A stretch of 64,000 nt of DNA from Streptomyces albiflavescens. Its GTDB lineage: Bacteria; Actinomycetota; Actinomycetes; Streptomycetales; Streptomycetaceae. The notes below the pieces were generated by a model, which made no database searches, was not told the DNA's origin, and was given only the letters and a program-made list of their open reading frames with translations. Of this stretch, positions 62,680 to 64,000 are shown piece after piece. Location of the stretch: positions 229,620-293,619 of the forward strand of contig NZ_BMMM01000014.1 in assembly GCF_014645835.1 (NCBI RefSeq). Reading direction: 5' to 3'. A program made the translations under genes and the position numbers. The stretch's first letter is position 1, and each line of letters opens with the position of its first letter.

Positions 62680-63036
62680 CTACTCCGTAGGAAGGGGGCT
62701 CAACGGAATCTGCATCAACGCCCAGCGCATGAAGGCCAGCAGAGCGTCGCCGGCGATGTCCTCAAGTCGGTCGAAGTCCTCCGGCAGCACGTCGAGCAGG
62801 AAGTGCTCGACCTCCCGGTCGGCTCGCTTGATCAAGATGAGGGAGCGGTAACAGATCTTGGGGGGATGCTCAAGAAGGATCGCTCGCAGAGACCCCGTCG
62901 CATCGTCGGCCAGGTGCTGATCCAGCCATCCAGGCTCACGTCCCCTGCCGAGGTTAAGCCGCTCGCTCTTCGAACTCAGTCCTACCAGGTCTTGCTTGCT
63001 CACACGCTTGATCGCTTGGGGCACCTTCTCCGGCAT
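62680..63036 (-). CDS. Hypothetical protein
   Basis: The 118-aa frame starts at ATG 63036. It reads MPEKVPQAIKRVSKQDLVGL, then GWLDQHLADDATGSLRAILL and a helical end (HFLLDVLPEDFDRLEDIAGD, ALLAFMRWALMQIPL). No membrane segment or signal is present. I do not recognise the family. Composition is slightly less GC-rich than neighbours. It is followed by decayed recombinase DNA, so it may itself be a remnant. Confidence 0.55.
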   Translation of the reverse strand: MPEKVPQAIKRVSKQDLVGLSSKSERLNLGRGREPGWLDQHLADDATGSLRAILLEHPPKICYRSLILIKRADREVEHFLLDVLPEDFDRLEDIAGDALLAFMRWALMQIPLSPLPTE

Positions 63037-63172
63037 GAAAGCAGGCTAGCCCTCGACGGCCAGAACGCGAGTTGCGCACAGGGCAGACCGTGCACCCTTG
63101 CGACGCCCCAGCACACACAGTGACTGCAACGACTCTCGGCAGCAGTACTCGCGACAGTTGAATACGCGAGCC

Positions 63173-63262
63173 CACCAGTACCGAGGCCGGCGTCGGATGG
63201 CGGTCTTCTCGTCGATGCCGAAGACGAGGGCGAGGTGGAGCGGGTCGGCACGGTTGGTGAGG
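63173..63262 (-). pseudogene. C-terminal scrap of a recombinase/transposase
   Basis: A short minus-strand segment reads NRADPLHLALVFGIDEKTAI. It matches the end of Streptomyces recombinase-like proteins, where 'PLHLALVFGI..KTAIRY' precedes the last helix. The sequence then diverges. Only about 25 residues survive. Confidence 0.55.
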
Positions 63263-63377
63263 GATTCTTCCCCACCTTCACCCCGACCGATGACCTGTCG
63301 GGCACCGTGAGAACGCTTCAGGAATCCCGAATTTGCATCAGTCGACGGCAAGACACCCCTATGAGGGAGAACACCCT

Positions 63378-63424
63378 GGCCAGCAGGCCAGCAGGCCAGC
63401 AGGCCAGCAGGCCAGCAGGCCAGC
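63378..63424. repeat. GGCCAGCA tandem repeat (nearly six copies)
   Basis: Five perfect copies of the octamer GGCCAGCA (63378-63417) are followed by a seventh-eighth partial copy GGCCAGC. This is a slippage-prone microsatellite in non-coding DNA. Confidence 0.95.
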
Positions 63425-63464
63425 CGATCAACGAGGCTCAGAAGAACCCACGGGATGTCGCACA

Positions 63465-63679
63465 CCGTAGTAATCGCCGAAAAAACAACGGATATCCCTG
63501 ACCTGCGGTGATGTGGCCCGGCCCGACGGCGGTCAGCCTTCCTGTCCCATGGGTTCGACAGCGGCGCCTTCGCGGTGCTTGCGCAGTCCTCGGTACAGCG
63601 TGGAGCGGCTGACGCCGAGCTCGGCGGCGACCTGTTCGGGGATCGCGCCGTCCCGTTGTTTTTTCGGCGATTACTACGG
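63465..63679. mobile_element. MITE-like unit with perfect 27-bp inverted repeats
   Basis: Positions 63465-63491 and 63653-63679 are exact 27-base inverted repeats, each starting CCGTAGTAATCGCCG on its outer side and ending in an A-rich AAAAAACAACGG. They enclose 161 bases. The interior holds a resolvase-type helix-turn-helix fragment. The repeats do not extend into the flanks, so these are probably the termini of a small non-autonomous element, or recombinase target sites. Confidence 0.75.
63533..63655 (-). pseudogene. C-terminal HTH of a serine resolvase/invertase
   Basis: Inside the MITE-like unit the minus strand reads RDGAIPEQVAAELGVSRSTL, then YRGLRKHREGAAVEPMGQEG and a TGA. This is the C-terminal helix-turn-helix (HTH_7) of a serine recombinase of the Tn3-resolvase type. 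The catalytic domain is absent; the right-hand inverted repeat cuts in directly before the HTH, with two stops. It suggests the unit derives from the end of a larger resolvase-bearing transposon. Confidence 0.75.
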
Positions 63680-63777
63680 GGACCCCGTAAAGGGTGGTCA
63701 AGAGAACGATTGCGCCGACCACGGCATGATGGCAATCGTTTTCAATAATTAAGTCCTGCTGATGCGGGCGATCTCAT

Positions 63778-64000
63778 TTACAGACCCGTGCCGTCGACGT
63801 GCCGTATGACGTGCGGCTCGCGGTGTCCGGCGCTGCGCCGCCGGTCGTGGACCAGTACGGCGTCGGGGTAACCGCAGTTCACGCACGCGAGCTGCGGATC
63901 CCGCCCCTGCAGCGGTCCCATCGCGAGCGTGGAGATGCTGTGCTCCGTTAAGCAGCGCAGGCAGTACAGCGCCGAGCGGCTGATCGCGTCGATGTCCTGC
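63778..64000 (-). CDS. Partial zinc-ribbon protein running off the window
   Basis: A minus-strand frame is open from the right window edge to a TAA at 63778-63780. It encodes the last ~73 residues of a protein (DIDAISRSALYCLRCLTEHS, then LACVNCGYPDAVLVHDRRRS). Two CxxC pairs (CLRC, CVNC) suggest a zinc ribbon. The start lies outside the window, so neither length nor function can be judged. Confidence 0.6.
   Translation of the reverse strand, partial: QDIDAISRSALYCLRCLTEHSISTLAMGPLQGRDPQLACVNCGYPDAVLVHDRRRSAGHREPHVIRHVDGTGL

Noticed and set aside
1..64000. tRNA or rRNA genes and an attachment site at a tRNA 3' end
   Set aside because: I saw no tRNA cloverleaf-like pattern, CCA-type end or rRNA signature, even beside the integrase remnants.

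Overview
The window is high-GC DNA with the codon bias of a Streptomyces-like actinomycete. Its protein families fit this: LysM-BTAD membrane regulators, DUF6082, PucR regulators, helicase-associated proteins, AICE-type integrases and secreted RHS proteins. No rRNA, tRNA, cas gene or housekeeping operon was seen. Broken transposases, integrases and conjugation genes make it look like an accessory region, such as a chromosome arm, a plasmid or an integrated island.

Layout. 0-6.1 kb: a two-frame IS5 element, a 5'-truncated LysM-BTAD protein, a wrecked MobF relaxase with a 64-bp tandem duplication, and a lipoprotein. 6.5-13.9 kb: a secreted 2356-aa RHS protein with a Hint domain and C-terminal toxin, its likely immunity gene, and a strong hairpin. 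14-16.8 kb: a dead AICE integrase/excisionase pair cut by an ISL3 remnant, then a SUKH gene. 17-22.5 kb: a pentapeptide-repeat membrane protein, a DUF6082 protein, helicase fragments and transposase debris. 22.5-26 kb: an intact desaturase/ferredoxin-reductase operon divergent from a PucR regulator. 27-30.4 kb: a caspase-Hsp70 fusion with a small partner gene. 30.4-33.6 kb: repeat-rich DNA with CRISPR-like repeats, an unknown membrane protein and an IS1380 fragment. 34.3-51.1 kb: a two-gene Tc toxin locus (TcB-TcC fusion, then TcA). 51-64 kb: recombinase modules, a regulator/peptide deformylase pair with two amber stops, a serine hydrolase, a membrane-tailed sigma factor, and a 215-bp MITE-like unit.

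Functionally, most intact genes concern conflict or toxin delivery. The RHS protein, its immunity partner and the SUKH protein form a polymorphic-toxin zone. The caspase-Hsp70 protein and its partner look like a self-destruct or immune module. The Tc locus encodes a channel/shaft subunit and a cocoon loaded with a nuclease-like payload. The desaturase operon is the only clear metabolic unit. The mobile genes are largely dead; the 59-62 kb module keeps its three-gene operon form, but its recombinase lacks the first catalytic arginine box.

The most promising unusual systems are the caspase-Hsp70 pair (27063-30365) and the actinobacterial Tc locus (34270-51086). All family assignments come from reading motifs by eye; no database search was run.
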